A stretch of DNA of 64,000 bases, taken from NCBI GenBank assembly GCA_030583885.1, contig CP129480.1, positions 1,240,001-1,304,000 of the forward strand, in the 5' to 3' direction. Source of the stretch: Anaerolineales bacterium (GTDB lineage: Bacteria; Chloroflexota; Anaerolineae; Anaerolineales; Villigracilaceae). Both the position numbers and the translations under genes were made by a program. Positions within the stretch are counted from its first letter, which is position 1. Each line of letters begins with the position of its first letter. The notes under the pieces were generated by a model. That model did not search any database. It had not been told where the DNA came from and saw only the letters and a list, made by a program, of their open reading frames with translations. Below are positions 10,291 through 19,445 of this stretch, in pieces.

Positions 10291-11833
10291 TATCTTCTTC
10301 CTGCATTAGTTCATACAACTGCATGGGCGCATGTTTGCCTTTTAGCGAAACCTCGCCAATGGACATGCACTTGTATTTTGCCTCGATGGCTTTCTTCACA
10401 CGTTCGGAGATGATGATCTGATTCTTTTGCGCGCGGTTCATCAACCGCGCTGCTGTGTTCACTGTGTCTCCCAACACGTTGTATTCACGGCGTCCGCGCG
10501 GTTCGCCAATTTCGGCGACAAAGGCTGGTCCAGCATTAATGCCGATCTGGCAGTATATTTCCGGCTGGATGCCGCCGATGGTGGGCGCCTTAAGGCTGAG
10601 GTTTTTTATGACCTCGCGTATTGCAATCGCCGCGGAAGCGGCGCGTAATTCGTCATTTGTATGTGCGTTCGGCACGCCGAAATAGATGACAATATCCGAC
10701 CCTGCCAGGTGATAGGTGACTTTCTTTAACACGCCGCCGCGCGATTCCACTGCGGCGTTGATCAGTGAAAATGCCCGTGAGAAACTATGGGCTAGTTTGA
10801 TCTCTTCGCCGGGCAATGCCCGGTCCGCAGATTCGGGCAGGCCGATGAAATTTACAAACATAATGGTGGGTTGTGGAAAATCAGGCGGTATTTTTCGGTC
10901 GGCCGCGCTTTCTACGAGCAGGGAAAGGACGGGCGATGGAATATAACTCGCCATCGGCTCGATGCTGTCAAGCAGTTCGATAATCTGGAGCATGACTTCA
11001 TTTTTGTCACGGGTGAGAAGGACATTGCTGGCCATGCGCCGCCCGACCGGTGTGATCTCGTATTCCCCGAGTGCCTTCTCCGAAAGATCGTCCACCACCA
11101 GATAATAATCCGGACTGCCCTCTTCAAAATTGAATTGATCCGCCACCCGCTCGTACGCACTTTTGGAGAGGTTGACCCGCTCGTTTCGGCCCCTGCTTTC
11201 CGTCAGTTTGGCTTGTTGCACATCCCTGCCGAACAATACGTGTTCCATGCGGCGCGGCGTGCCAATCTCTGCTGTGAGAAACCTTCCGCTGTGAATGCCG
11301 ATGCGCATTTGCAGGTTAACGGTGCCGGAGGGCGTTTCGATCTCGGCAAATTCCTTCATCGCTCTTTGCATCCGCAATCCGGCGCGTACCGCGCGCACGC
11401 CGTCGTCATTCTTTTCGCTCTTTGGGAATACGACCAGCATGGCATCGCCTGTAAACTCAACCAGTTCCCCGCCTGATTTGCTGATCACCGAGATCATGGT
11501 CGAAAAATATTTTGTTAATTGCTTCAAAAGGTCTTCCGCACCTTCACGCCCCTTGCTGGAATTTGCCTCCATGAGCTTGGTGAAACCCGCCAGATCGGTG
11601 AACATCATCGTGCCATGCTGCCATTCGGTTTTCACGTCGCCGGGCTTCAGTTTGTTAAGCGCGATCTGCCGCGAGGTGTAGTCATGCAGAGTGCGCTGCA
11701 GCGTCCGCAGGTGTTTGTGGACATTGATCATAATATCCACGGACGGATTGCCCCACATCGAAGCGTACATTTCAGCAGGGAGCAAATAACGCAGACGGCT
11801 TTCGATTGAGGTGAGGGGCGACTCGGGGAGCAT
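10283..11833 (-). CDS. tandem class III adenylate/guanylate cyclase
   Basis: A 516-residue soluble protein with two class III cyclase domains. Domain 1 (about 70-230) has both metal aspartates, D80 in MFTDLAGFT and D130 in FTGDAMLVVF, but Glu126 where the adenine-reading Lys should be and VQQAKL in place of the Asn/Arg motif. Domain 2 (about 320-480) lacks the first Asp (N328 in MFVNFIG) yet has K371 at the adenine position and the catalytic VNTAAR (N459, R463). The two thus complement each other as C1 and C2 do in mammalian enzymes, predicting one working site per chain. Probable source of the cNMP sensed by the product of 8091-8825. A TATAAT box seven bases before the ATG indicates leaderless expression. 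Confidence 0.95.
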   Translation of the reverse strand: MLPESPLTSIESRLRYLLPAEMYASMWGNPSVDIMINVHKHLRTLQRTLHDYTSRQIALNKLKPGDVKTEWQHGTMMFTDLAGFTKLMEANSSKGREGAEDLLKQLTKYFSTMISVISKSGGELVEFTGDAMLVVFPKSEKNDDGVRAVRAGLRMQRAMKEFAEIETPSGTVNLQMRIGIHSGRFLTAEIGTPRRMEHVLFGRDVQQAKLTESRGRNERVNLSKSAYERVADQFNFEEGSPDYYLVVDDLSEKALGEYEITPVGRRMASNVLLTRDKNEVMLQIIELLDSIEPMASYIPSPVLSLLVESAADRKIPPDFPQPTIMFVNFIGLPESADRALPGEEIKLAHSFSRAFSLINAAVESRGGVLKKVTYHLAGSDIVIYFGVPNAHTNDELRAASAAIAIREVIKNLSLKAPTIGGIQPEIYCQIGINAGPAFVAEIGEPRGRREYNVLGDTVNTAARLMNRAQKNQIIISERVKKAIEAKYKCMSIGEVSLKGKHAPMQLYELMQEEDKK

Positions 11834-11840
11834 GAATCAA

Positions 11841-11846
11841 ATTATA
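11841..11846 (-). promoter_or_regulatory. -10 box of the cyclase gene (leaderless)
   Basis: TATAAT on the minus strand, seven bases before the ATG at 11833. Confidence 0.6.
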
Positions 11847-11922
11847 CTGTAAATAAGAGTAAGGTAGACATATTTTCAATCAAACAGATTATCAGGGAAT
11901 TGAATGCTTTGGATATTTCCCT

Positions 11923-13053
11923 TTATTTTCCGGTCCAGACCGGGTTTCCATCAAAGGAGCTGATGGATGTGATCCGTGTGAATTCATTGGTTGGAATGAG
12001 AACAGTATATAGTTCCATGTCGCCGCCCACCTGCGCCTGAAAGACCAGCCGCAATCCGTCCGGTGACCAGGCTGGATTGCCGCGCGGTTCAATTCCGCTG
12101 GAGAACAATTCCAGGACTGTGCCATCGGTTATATTGAAAACATTAATGCCATATCCGCCGCTTTGCCGTGCACTGACTGCCAGCCAGTTTCCGTCCGGAG
12201 ACCAGACCGGTGCACCATATTCGGACGGAGCGGAGGTCAGGCAGCGCTGCCCCAGTCCGTTCTGGTTGATCAGGCAGATGTTCGAGAGCTCGCCGGAAGA
12301 TATTTTGAATGCGATCCAGTTTCCGTCCGGTGACCAGGCCGGGGCGGAGTCTGGAGCCGAGTTCGTCGTTAAAGTGGAGACTGATCCGTTTGGCGTGATC
12401 AGGAGGATATCGGCATTGCCAAAACGGTTGCTGACAAATGCAATCTGGTTGCTGACCGGCGACCAGACGGGGCTGCTGTCGCCGGCGGGGTCGTTGGTGA
12501 GGCGGTATTGGTTCGAGCCGTCTGCATTGGTGATGTATATTTCAAAGTTTCCATCGCGGAAGGATTCGAATGCCAGCTGCACCCCATTGGGAGACCAGGA
12601 TGGAGCGGAATCTTTTTCCGGAGCATCGGTCACTCGTGTGATGTTGCCGGAAAGCAGGTCAAAGATATAAACATCCATGTTGCCGTTGACCGTGGAAACA
12701 AAGGCGACCCGCGTTCCATCCGGTGAAATGCGCGGATTGGCATCCTCCGAACTCGCGTTTGTAAGGCGTATCACTTCGATGCCGTCCGGTGTGGCCATAT
12801 AAAGGTTCATATGTCCATCGCGGTTGGAGACAAAGATGATATGCCCAAAGGCTTCAGGGATGGGTGTGCTGGTGGGGAGTTCTTCAGGAAGGTCGCTGGG
12901 AACGGTGGAGGGGGTTTCTGTTTCCTGACCAGCCACACCAACGAGGAGGTTGTTGCCAGAGCCTGTGCTTGTACATGCACTTAACAGCCAGACGGATATT
13001 GCAAGCAATAAGACTGGGCGCAGCGTTCGGTATATTTTGAAATAAGGGTTCAT
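11923..13053 (-). CDS. TolB-like beta-propeller lipoprotein
   Basis: A 376-residue lipoprotein: signal peptide with lipobox LLSAC, a short Thr/Pro/Glu linker, then six to seven propeller blades, each with SPDG..VAFVS...G..DIY and W(S)PDG..LAF signatures. Related in build to the C-terminal half of the lipoprotein at 5122-6888. Likely an exposed binding or sensor protein; no enzymatic motif is visible. It follows the FAD oxidoreductase gene with a 22-base gap on the same strand and precedes the cyclase gene. Confidence 0.9.
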   Translation of the reverse strand: MNPYFKIYRTLRPVLLLAISVWLLSACTSTGSGNNLLVGVAGQETETPSTVPSDLPEELPTSTPIPEAFGHIIFVSNRDGHMNLYMATPDGIEVIRLTNASSEDANPRISPDGTRVAFVSTVNGNMDVYIFDLLSGNITRVTDAPEKDSAPSWSPNGVQLAFESFRDGNFEIYITNADGSNQYRLTNDPAGDSSPVWSPVSNQIAFVSNRFGNADILLITPNGSVSTLTTNSAPDSAPAWSPDGNWIAFKISSGELSNICLINQNGLGQRCLTSAPSEYGAPVWSPDGNWLAVSARQSGGYGINVFNITDGTVLELFSSGIEPRGNPAWSPDGLRLVFQAQVGGDMELYTVLIPTNEFTRITSISSFDGNPVWTGK

Positions 13054-13075
13054 CTGTTTCGTTTCAATTCAATGA

Positions 13076-14254
13076 TCACGAGGATGTATTGCGCCAGATG
13101 AAGCCGTAATGATGTTCGCCTTTGAGCAATTCACCGCGTTCGAACCGCAAGGGATCGAATCCGCTGATATCAATGCTTTTTGACGTTCCATCCATGATGA
13201 GTTCACTGACACACAAGCCGACGGCGGGGGAGAGTTTGAAGCCGGTGCCGCTAAAGCCGCTGGCAAGGTAATACCCTTCCGGTCCTGCCGCGCCGATAAT
13301 TGCACGCTGGTCCGGAGTTAAGCCGTCCCTGCCAGCATGGGAGGAATGCAGTGAGCCTTCCTCCATGGCGGGGATGCGCATGCAGATGCGGTCTATGGCG
13401 CGTTCCACGAAATCCCTGGCGACATAGCCAGGATCTGCTTCGGGGGATTCTCCAATGCGGCTGTCGTCTTCAAGGGCGATCAAGGTCAGGTCACCAGAAT
13501 CAGGCCGAAAGTACATGTTGAGTGAACTATCGATCACGGTGGGATGTTCTTCAATATGGGAGGGCCGGCGGACGTGGACAACGTCATGTGTCCATGTGTC
13601 AAGCGGGATGTGTACGCCGGCCATTTCACTGACTTTGCCCGCCCATGCACCGGCCGCGTTGATGATGACAGGGGCGGAGAAAGTGCCGCGAGTGGATTTT
13701 ATCCCAGTGACTTTTCCCGCTGCAACATCAATCCCCGTCACTTCACAGTCCTGCGTGTAGACAGCACCCCGCTCTTTTGCGGCTGACAAAAAAGAATTTG
13801 CAGTGAGCGTTGCGTCTGCATATCCTGACTCGGGCTCATACGCCGCGAACTCGATATCGTCTGTTTTAAAGGATGGAGACAGTTTCTTCACATCATCCCC
13901 TGTTATCACTTCGGTGGGAATGCCGATTCTTTTGTGCATCTCCACGTTGGCGCGCAGTTTTTTGATATGGCTGGGCGGCTCGATATGAAGGAAGCCTGTG
14001 CGCCGGAAACCGCATTCGCCGCCAACCCGTTCGCTCCAATTGTGGAAGTATTGAAAACTTTGCCATGCGAGTCTGGATTCCACTTCCAGGTCGTAGTGCA
14101 TTCGCACCAGTCCGCTGGAACTGCCGGTGGCGCCAAACCCCACCTGCCTGCGTTCCAGGATGACGGGTTTTAATCCGCGTTCCGCGAGATGGAAGGCTAT
14201 ACTCGTGCCTATGACACCAGCCCCGATTACGATTGCATCAAAATTTTGTGACAT
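13076..14254 (-). CDS. FAD-dependent amine/amino-acid oxidoreductase (DAO family)
   Basis: A 392-residue flavoprotein of the D-amino-acid oxidase/sarcosine oxidase beta/DadA type. The N-terminal dinucleotide fold AIVIGAGVIGTSIAFHLAERG and glutamate VILERRQVGFGATG bind FAD; INAAGAWAG and the C-terminal GYYLASGFSGTGFKLSP loop complete the site. Substrate is probably a secondary or D-amino acid (sarcosine, glycine, proline type), which cannot be settled from sequence. GAGGAAC precedes the ATG. No partner subunit (sarcosine oxidase alpha/gamma) is nearby. Confidence 0.92.
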   Translation of the reverse strand: MSQNFDAIVIGAGVIGTSIAFHLAERGLKPVILERRQVGFGATGSSSGLVRMHYDLEVESRLAWQSFQYFHNWSERVGGECGFRRTGFLHIEPPSHIKKLRANVEMHKRIGIPTEVITGDDVKKLSPSFKTDDIEFAAYEPESGYADATLTANSFLSAAKERGAVYTQDCEVTGIDVAAGKVTGIKSTRGTFSAPVIINAAGAWAGKVSEMAGVHIPLDTWTHDVVHVRRPSHIEEHPTVIDSSLNMYFRPDSGDLTLIALEDDSRIGESPEADPGYVARDFVERAIDRICMRIPAMEEGSLHSSHAGRDGLTPDQRAIIGAAGPEGYYLASGFSGTGFKLSPAVGLCVSELIMDGTSKSIDISGFDPLRFERGELLKGEHHYGFIWRNTSS

Positions 14255-14396
14255 GTTTGTTCCTCGAATGAATGGGTCCCTGCATGCGGTTTTTTAACCC
14301 AGCCTTCGTGTCATTAGTGGTGCATCCATGATAAAAGGGGTTGTTTGACAGGCCGGGTTTGCAGTTCTGAAAGTTCCGTGGAAATGGACGCCCTAA

Positions 14397-15287
14397 TTAA
14401 TCCCTGGATCTCATTTTTTTTGCCTTGTCCTTCAGTTCCTGAAAGTATTTTGTATCTGTGATCTCCGCCACCTGGCGCGCCCGGCGCGATTCGTCAATTT
14501 CGATTTTCAGTTTGGCAATCTCCTGACGCAGGGAGGCCTCGCGGATATAACCGTCCAGCGCCGCGGTGGCAAGCAGGATCAGGGCTTCCAGCACATCATC
14601 ATCTGAAAACGGAATGATTTCACCGCTCTCAATATCCTTTGCGTTAATCAGTTGCAGGACGCCCATTACCTGTCCACCCTTGTTTTTAAGTGGTACGGTG
14701 AGGAATGATTTGGAGCGATACCTGGTGTTTTCATCGAACGCTTTTGTGCCGGAAAAATCAAACCCATCCGCCCGGTATGCATCCGCAATGCTGACGCGTT
14801 GATGGGTTAATGCGGCATGGGAAGCCACGTTCGAGCGGTTCTCACTGCCGTCATCATTGTGCAGCCGCACCGGTTTAAAAGAGATTGCGTTTCCGCTTGT
14901 CCCGCCCATGGCCAGGTTGAGTGATGTGTTCCGCAAAATCACAAACTTAAGCGCGTCATCCTCCAGCAGATACAATGTGCCTGCGTCGGCATGCGTGACA
15001 GACTGCGCTTCCACAACCAGCGTTTCGAGCAGGCGGTTAAAGTCCTTTTCCGCCGAAAGCGCAACACCGATGGGAATCACCTTTTGCATCAGGCGCAATT
15101 GATTATCGCGAAATGTCACGCCGCGCGCCATTGCATCCAGCATGCGCGCCAGTTGACCCAGGTCGCTGGAATCCCTGACCAGATCGCTTAGGAGATCCGA
15201 CCTGTATTCCCCGGTTTCCACTGCACGGACAGCCTGGATGATCCGTTTAAGTGGAGAAGAGGAGCTAATGACTGTGCGATCTGACAT
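14397..15287 (-). CDS. GAF-domain signalling protein with tail shared with cNMP sensor
   Basis: A 296-residue soluble protein. Residues 10-60 look HAMP-like (RIIQAVRAVETGEY...ELxxLARMLDAMARGV); about 75-245 form a GAF domain (LVVEAQSVTHADAGTLYLLEDDALKFVILRN...FLTVPLKNKGGQVMGVLQLIN) of the type seen in cyclases and kinases. The C-terminal 40 residues (KLKIEIDESRRARQVAEITD... TKYFQELKDKAKKMR) match the tail of the cNMP-binding protein at 8091-8825, so both probably dock on the same partner. No output enzyme domain is present. The start 15287 fits a TATACT box upstream, divergent from nadD. Confidence 0.88.
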   Translation of the reverse strand: MSDRTVISSSSPLKRIIQAVRAVETGEYRSDLLSDLVRDSSDLGQLARMLDAMARGVTFRDNQLRLMQKVIPIGVALSAEKDFNRLLETLVVEAQSVTHADAGTLYLLEDDALKFVILRNTSLNLAMGGTSGNAISFKPVRLHNDDGSENRSNVASHAALTHQRVSIADAYRADGFDFSGTKAFDENTRYRSKSFLTVPLKNKGGQVMGVLQLINAKDIESGEIIPFSDDDVLEALILLATAALDGYIREASLRQEIAKLKIEIDESRRARQVAEITDTKYFQELKDKAKKMRSRD

Positions 15288-15347
15288 TTTTTGCCTGTAA
15301 AAAAGAGTATACCACCAAGGGATGGGGGGGTATGAAAAACTTTGCGA

Positions 15348-15353
15348 TATACT
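15348..15353 (+). promoter_or_regulatory. -10 box of nadD (leaderless)
   Basis: TATACT, six bases before the nadD ATG at 15360; a second TATACT (minus strand, about 15305-15310) serves the divergent GAF-protein gene. Confidence 0.55.
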
Positions 15354-15359
15354 TTGCAC

Positions 15360-15965
15360 ATGTCCAACAACACAATTGGTTTTTTGGGAGGCACATTCGA
15401 CCCGCCCCATATTGGGCACCTCATCCTTGCCGCTGAAGCCGCCCGCCAATTTGAACTCTCACGCCTGCTCTGGGTGCTGACACCGAACCCTCCGCATAAA
15501 CAGGAAAATCCCATCACGCCGCTCGAGCATCGCCTTGCCATGCTGCAGGGCGTGATCGTGGATAACCCAGCCTTTGAATTATCCGGCCTCGAATTCGACC
15601 GCCCCGGTCCGCATTACACGATTGATACCCTCCGACTGCTTGCCAGCCGGGAGCCGAATGCGGACATCCTCCTTTTGATCGGCGGTGACTCGCTTTGGGA
15701 ACTGCCCACCTGGCGCTTCAGCACGGACCTCGTAGCTGTTGTTTCCAAAATCGGCGTGATGCGCCGCCCCGGCGACTTCAGCGACATTTCCGCGCTTGAA
15801 GCGAAACTCCCCGGTGTGACGGAAAAGATCCAGTTCCTAGATGCGCTCCTGCAACCCGTCTCCTCGAGCGAATTACGCCGCCGCATCGCCGCAGGGGAAA
15901 TGTACCGCTATTACGTTCCGCCATCCGTGTACGAATACATCGAAGCAAATCATCTATATCGTTGA
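15360..15965 (+). CDS. nadD: nicotinate-nucleotide adenylyltransferase NadD
   Basis: Joins nicotinate mononucleotide and ATP to deamido-NAD in NAD biosynthesis. The 201-residue product has the nucleotidyltransferase GGTFDPPHIGHL motif (residues 9-20 with the HxGH), the substrate region PHKQ, and the C-terminal SSSELRRRIAAG (ISxTxIR-like) motif. The start at 15360 is supported by a TATACT box six bases upstream and by homology; an upstream in-frame ATG at 15342 would lie within the promoter. Confidence 0.97.
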   Translation: MSNNTIGFLGGTFDPPHIGHLILAAEAARQFELSRLLWVLTPNPPHKQENPITPLEHRLAMLQGVIVDNPAFELSGLEFDRPGPHYTIDTLRLLASREPNADILLLIGGDSLWELPTWRFSTDLVAVVSKIGVMRRPGDFSDISALEAKLPGVTEKIQFLDALLQPVSSSELRRRIAAGEMYRYYVPPSVYEYIEANHLYR

Positions 15966-16005
15966 TACAAGATGCCATTTGCCAGCCTCCATTAACTGTT
16001 ATCCC

Positions 16006-17157
16006 ATGTCCATCTTCCTCGACTCCATTTTTTCATCCATCGCCCTCAGCCACTTCATAGTGGACGTATTTAATGCCAGCCGCCCCGTCCTGTTGACCTA
16101 CCTCGGTTTAAGTGAGTGGGAAATCGCCCTGTTTTCCACCATTTATATCTGGACATCCGCGCTCACACAGCCATTCTTTGGCTGGGTATCAGACCGCATG
16201 GGTCCGCGCTGGCTGGCGGCTGGCGGCGTGCTATGGATGGCTGTTTTCTATTCTGCGGCATTGCTATTCCCCGGCGCACTTGGGCTGGGCGCTCTCATCA
16301 TCGCTGCGCTGGGATCGTCCGCTTTCCATCCGGTCGGCACCGTCCAAGCCACCCTGCGCGGACGCGACCTCCTGAAAGGACGCGAAACCACCGCCGCGTC
16401 GTTGTTTTTTATGGCGGGGCAGCTCGGTCATTTTGTTGGACCGATCATTACAGGATTGATTCTCGCTTCGTACAAAGTTCCCGGTTTGTTCATTGTCCCG
16501 CTGGTTTCCCTGCCAATTGGATTTGCCCTGCTTCATCAACTGCGCGCCAACCATCCGCACCCGAAGCAGGAACAAAGGGCGGGAATGAATCGCACGCGGG
16601 CGGGGATTGCCTTCATCCTTATTCTCGCAATGGTGGCGGCGTTGCAATCCTGGGCGCAGGCAAATATGATCAATCTGCTTCCCAAATATCTGAAGGATTT
16701 GGGGCAGGGCGCGACAGTTTATGGAAGCATGGCTGGTTTGTTCATGGGAGGCTCCGCTCTTGGCAATGTGATGGGCGGCTATTTGGGCGATCGCTACTCC
16801 AAGCGGTTTGTGGCCTCAAGCGTATTATTCCTTGCCGCTTTCCCAATTTACTGGATCAGCATGATCGGATGGTCGGGATGGCTTTATCTTTTGATACCCC
16901 TTGCAGGCACATGTACCGGGGCGGTGCACAGCATCATGGTGGTCTTCGCCCAGCGCATCATCCCCGGCGGGATGGCGCTTGCCTCCGGGCTGATCCTGGG
17001 ATTCATCTTTTCATCGGGTGCGTTAGGATTGCTTTACACCGGTCATCTGGCGGAATTATATGGTTTTCCCTTTGTGTTGACGTTGACAACCGGCATGGCC
17101 CTGCTTGCATCTCCCCTCGCTTTGCTCTTGAAGGAACCTGCAAAACCAGGTATATAA
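16006..17157 (+). CDS. MFS exporter, fosmidomycin-resistance (Fsr)-like
   Basis: A 383-residue major facilitator protein with about twelve membrane segments. Landmarks: SHFIVDVFNASRPVLLTYLGLS at the start, the loop motif GWVSDRMGPRWL between TM2 and TM3, and GGYLGDRYSKR in the second half. The length and N-terminus fit the Fsr family of drug-like exporters. Start 16006 follows nadD by 40 bases; no SD is visible. Substrate unknown. Confidence 0.9.
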   Translation: MSIFLDSIFSSIALSHFIVDVFNASRPVLLTYLGLSEWEIALFSTIYIWTSALTQPFFGWVSDRMGPRWLAAGGVLWMAVFYSAALLFPGALGLGALIIAALGSSAFHPVGTVQATLRGRDLLKGRETTAASLFFMAGQLGHFVGPIITGLILASYKVPGLFIVPLVSLPIGFALLHQLRANHPHPKQEQRAGMNRTRAGIAFILILAMVAALQSWAQANMINLLPKYLKDLGQGATVYGSMAGLFMGGSALGNVMGGYLGDRYSKRFVASSVLFLAAFPIYWISMIGWSGWLYLLIPLAGTCTGAVHSIMVVFAQRIIPGGMALASGLILGFIFSSGALGLLYTGHLAELYGFPFVLTLTTGMALLASPLALLLKEPAKPGI

Positions 17158-17163
17158 AAGGCC

Positions 17164-17201
17164 AGACCCTGGGGGAATTGAAAGTCCTCGGGGTCTTTTT
17201 G
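17164..17201 (+). terminator. Rho-independent terminator
   Basis: AGACCC / GGGTCT hairpin with extra inner pairs, followed by TTTTTG, after the MFS gene and just before the end of the convergent C45-type gene. Confidence 0.75.
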
Positions 17202-17202
17202 T

Positions 17203-18312
17203 TTATGCATTCAAATGATACGTATGATACAGATTCTTACAGGGATTTCCCCATGCAAGATGCATCTCGCGTGATGTCAGGTCCATTACCATGGCGCTGA
17301 TGGTCTTTTCGCGGTCCAGCGGGTCGAGACCCTCGATATTGTGGTTGCAGATCGAATTGGGGATATTGACGTGATCCTTCTGGATGGCTTGCAAACTTTT
17401 TATGGTATGTTTTTCCTTTTGGCGGATCAGGCGCGAGGCGCGGAAGTAGCGTACGCGTGAGGAAAGCAGTTCCTCCGGGTCTTTTTCCATTTGTTTCATG
17501 TGCGGGTCGAGGTAATGATTTGTATGAATCATGTAACCATCATGAGCATACAGGATCTCGAATTTGCGCGCTGATACTTCAATGGAATAAATCTCACCGC
17601 TTTCGTGGATGAGTAAATGGTTATAGCCCGCCGCGCGGTGCGGAACGAGAGTCCGACCGATGGCGCCGGAGATGCGGCGGGAGGCAAGCACGGCGCGGGC
17701 AACCACAAGACGCGGGATTCCGATGCGCGAGTCGCCTGGGTACACGGAGTCAATGAGTTGGGCAATGCCATAGGCGTTGAATCCGACATTGGGCAGGAGC
17801 CCGCCATAGGTCATGGCAAGATACGGGGGTTCCTTGTCGGGTTTGGCGGAGATGATGAGTACATCGCCTTCGTCTTCGGGGATCCAATCCTCGTTATGCG
17901 CAGCAAGGACATGACCATCCGCCGTGCGCTCGTCATTGACGGCCATGCTGGTACAGCGGGTGAGGTGCAGCGCATCCATGGTGACGGCTTCCATCGCGTT
18001 CAGCACGACGATGTCATCGAATGGGACATTTGCGCCTTCGGCAATGCCGCGCAGTTCATCCACATATTGCGGGTAGCGTTCCTCAGCGAACGGCAGGTAT
18101 TTTCGTCCCTGGATTTTTGCGCCGTCCCAGGTGAGTTCGAGGGTGTCGTAGGCGGCGTTGATCAGGATGCGTGCATTTTCGAGACTGTGCTGGATTTGCG
18201 GGCGGGCGGCTTCGCCGATCTGGCGCCCCATCTCGAGGTGTGTGCCGGAGACTTCAATAAGGGGCGGTGGGGTGTTGTGAACGGTGGTGTTTGGGGTTTC
18301 GTGCTTGAACAT
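17203..18312 (-). CDS. C45-family acyltransferase/hydrolase (Ntn-type)
   Basis: A 369-residue protein of the acyl-CoA:6-aminopenicillanate acyltransferase-like (peptidase C45) family. These self-cleave before a nucleophilic Cys, here most likely C120 (LTRCTSMAV), and then hydrolyse or transfer acyl-amide groups. The following segment DGHVLAAHNEDWIPEDEGD and YGGLLPNVGFNAYGIAQ match family landmarks. No signal peptide. GGAGAAAAC precedes the ATG at 18312. Natural substrate unknown; N-acyl amino acid or bile-acid-like amides are known for relatives. Confidence 0.88.
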   Translation of the reverse strand: MFKHETPNTTVHNTPPPLIEVSGTHLEMGRQIGEAARPQIQHSLENARILINAAYDTLELTWDGAKIQGRKYLPFAEERYPQYVDELRGIAEGANVPFDDIVVLNAMEAVTMDALHLTRCTSMAVNDERTADGHVLAAHNEDWIPEDEGDVLIISAKPDKEPPYLAMTYGGLLPNVGFNAYGIAQLIDSVYPGDSRIGIPRLVVARAVLASRRISGAIGRTLVPHRAAGYNHLLIHESGEIYSIEVSARKFEILYAHDGYMIHTNHYLDPHMKQMEKDPEELLSSRVRYFRASRLIRQKEKHTIKSLQAIQKDHVNIPNSICNHNIEGLDPLDREKTISAMVMDLTSREMHLAWGNPCKNLYHTYHLNA

Positions 18313-18320
18313 GTTTTCTC

Positions 18321-18353
18321 CAAAATAAAACCGCCCCGGATTTTCTCCGGGGC
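18321..18353 (-). terminator. Rho-independent terminator of the sigma/bactofilin operon
   Basis: On the minus strand GCCCCGGA / TCCGGGGC with a 5-base loop followed by GGTTTTATTTT, 28 bases after the stop of the gene at 18381-19445. Confidence 0.85.
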
Positions 18354-18380
18354 AGTGGGATTATATCACGGGATGGTGTC

Positions 18381-19445
18381 TTACGAAGTAGGCGGGATTT
18401 CTTCCACCTGCACCGATTGCATATTCCTGCCGGGTACGCCTCGCGTGCCGAACCAGGTCATTGCCACGCCGCCAAGGACAGCCAGTGTCACGAGGAAGGA
18501 TGCCAGCCAGCCCACACAGGGGATCATGCCAACCAATCCGACCACCAACACAAGCATGAACGTGCCAAAACCGATGGAGAGTACCGGCGCCCAGGTCTGG
18601 TTGATGGCTTTGGTGAAGCGGTCGCCGACCTCCTGACCAAGGGCAACCATGCCCAGCAGCCATGCCAGCGGAAGCACCAATGCTGCCAGCAGGGCAATGG
18701 GAATGAGGAGGATGGTGACCGCCATGATGACGACCGCCATCGGTACGATAATGACTGCGAGCAGTCCATAGCCGCCCGCCATCAAAGGCTGACTCACGAT
18801 TGCGCTCCCAACGCGGTCCAATTGGGGCTGCAGGAAGAGTGCCAGTAACATGCCGATGGCTGCAACTGCCAGAGCTCTGCCAAACACACCTGCGATCTCC
18901 CAAAGCGGATTTACGTTCACCCTCACATCAGGTACGCCGGGCACATTGGGCACGTTAGGGACATTCGGCACATTGGGGACATCCGGTACATTGATCACAG
19001 GAGGAGCATTGGTCGTGATATTGCCACTTACTTCCGCACCGGGCTCCCTTTGCACATTTCCGCCGATGGTGGATATGTCGCCTCTAACCACAGCGGTCTC
19101 GGTCAACAAAGCCTGGCCGCCGACGATGACAATATCACCGTCTATCGTACCGCTGATGGTCATATTCCCGCCGACCAAAGCCACATCGCCGTCCACATCT
19201 CCATTGATTGTGAGATTCCCGCCGATCAATGCGATGTCTCCATCCACGGAGGCATCTTCCTCGATCATGGCATTTCCGCCAATGACCGCCAGGCTGCCGG
19301 TGAGCGTGTCACCGCCTGCCAGCGTGTAGTTCTGCCCAAACAGGAATACATCCCCGCCCGGGCCTTGCGCAGACACAGCGCTGGTGGGTACCATCAGCAC
19401 TGTCAGCAGGAGGATGGCGCGAACCAAATATTTTTTTATTTTCAT
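18381..19445 (-). CDS. secreted/membrane protein with bactofilin-like beta-helix
   Basis: A 354-residue protein: signal peptide ending near TSAVSAQ, a right-handed beta-helix with repeats such as DGDVALVGGNMTISGTIDGD (polymer-forming, bactofilin-like, about residues 40-125), a low-complexity VPNVPNVPN linker, and about four to five membrane segments at the C-terminus. So the helix would be outside and anchored. Its ATG overlaps the anti-sigma stop (ATGA). AAGGAG precedes. It is the third gene of a sigma, anti-sigma, effector operon. Assembly into a surface polymer is inference. Confidence 0.88.
   Translation of the reverse strand: MKIKKYLVRAILLLTVLMVPTSAVSAQGPGGDVFLFGQNYTLAGGDTLTGSLAVIGGNAMIEEDASVDGDIALIGGNLTINGDVDGDVALVGGNMTISGTIDGDIVIVGGQALLTETAVVRGDISTIGGNVQREPGAEVSGNITTNAPPVINVPDVPNVPNVPNVPNVPGVPDVRVNVNPLWEIAGVFGRALAVAAIGMLLALFLQPQLDRVGSAIVSQPLMAGGYGLLAVIIVPMAVVIMAVTILLIPIALLAALVLPLAWLLGMVALGQEVGDRFTKAINQTWAPVLSIGFGTFMLVLVVGLVGMIPCVGWLASFLVTLAVLGGVAMTWFGTRGVPGRNMQSVQVEEIPPTS

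Noticed and set aside
16116-17300. 394-codon open frame overlapping the MFS gene
   Set aside because: Composition is His/Arg/Pro-rich and lacks any domain; the MFS frame has twelve TM segments and Fsr landmarks.
17617-18636. 339-codon plus-strand open frame opposite the C45-type gene
   Set aside because: Antisense shadow; runs across a terminator and two genes, without start signals.
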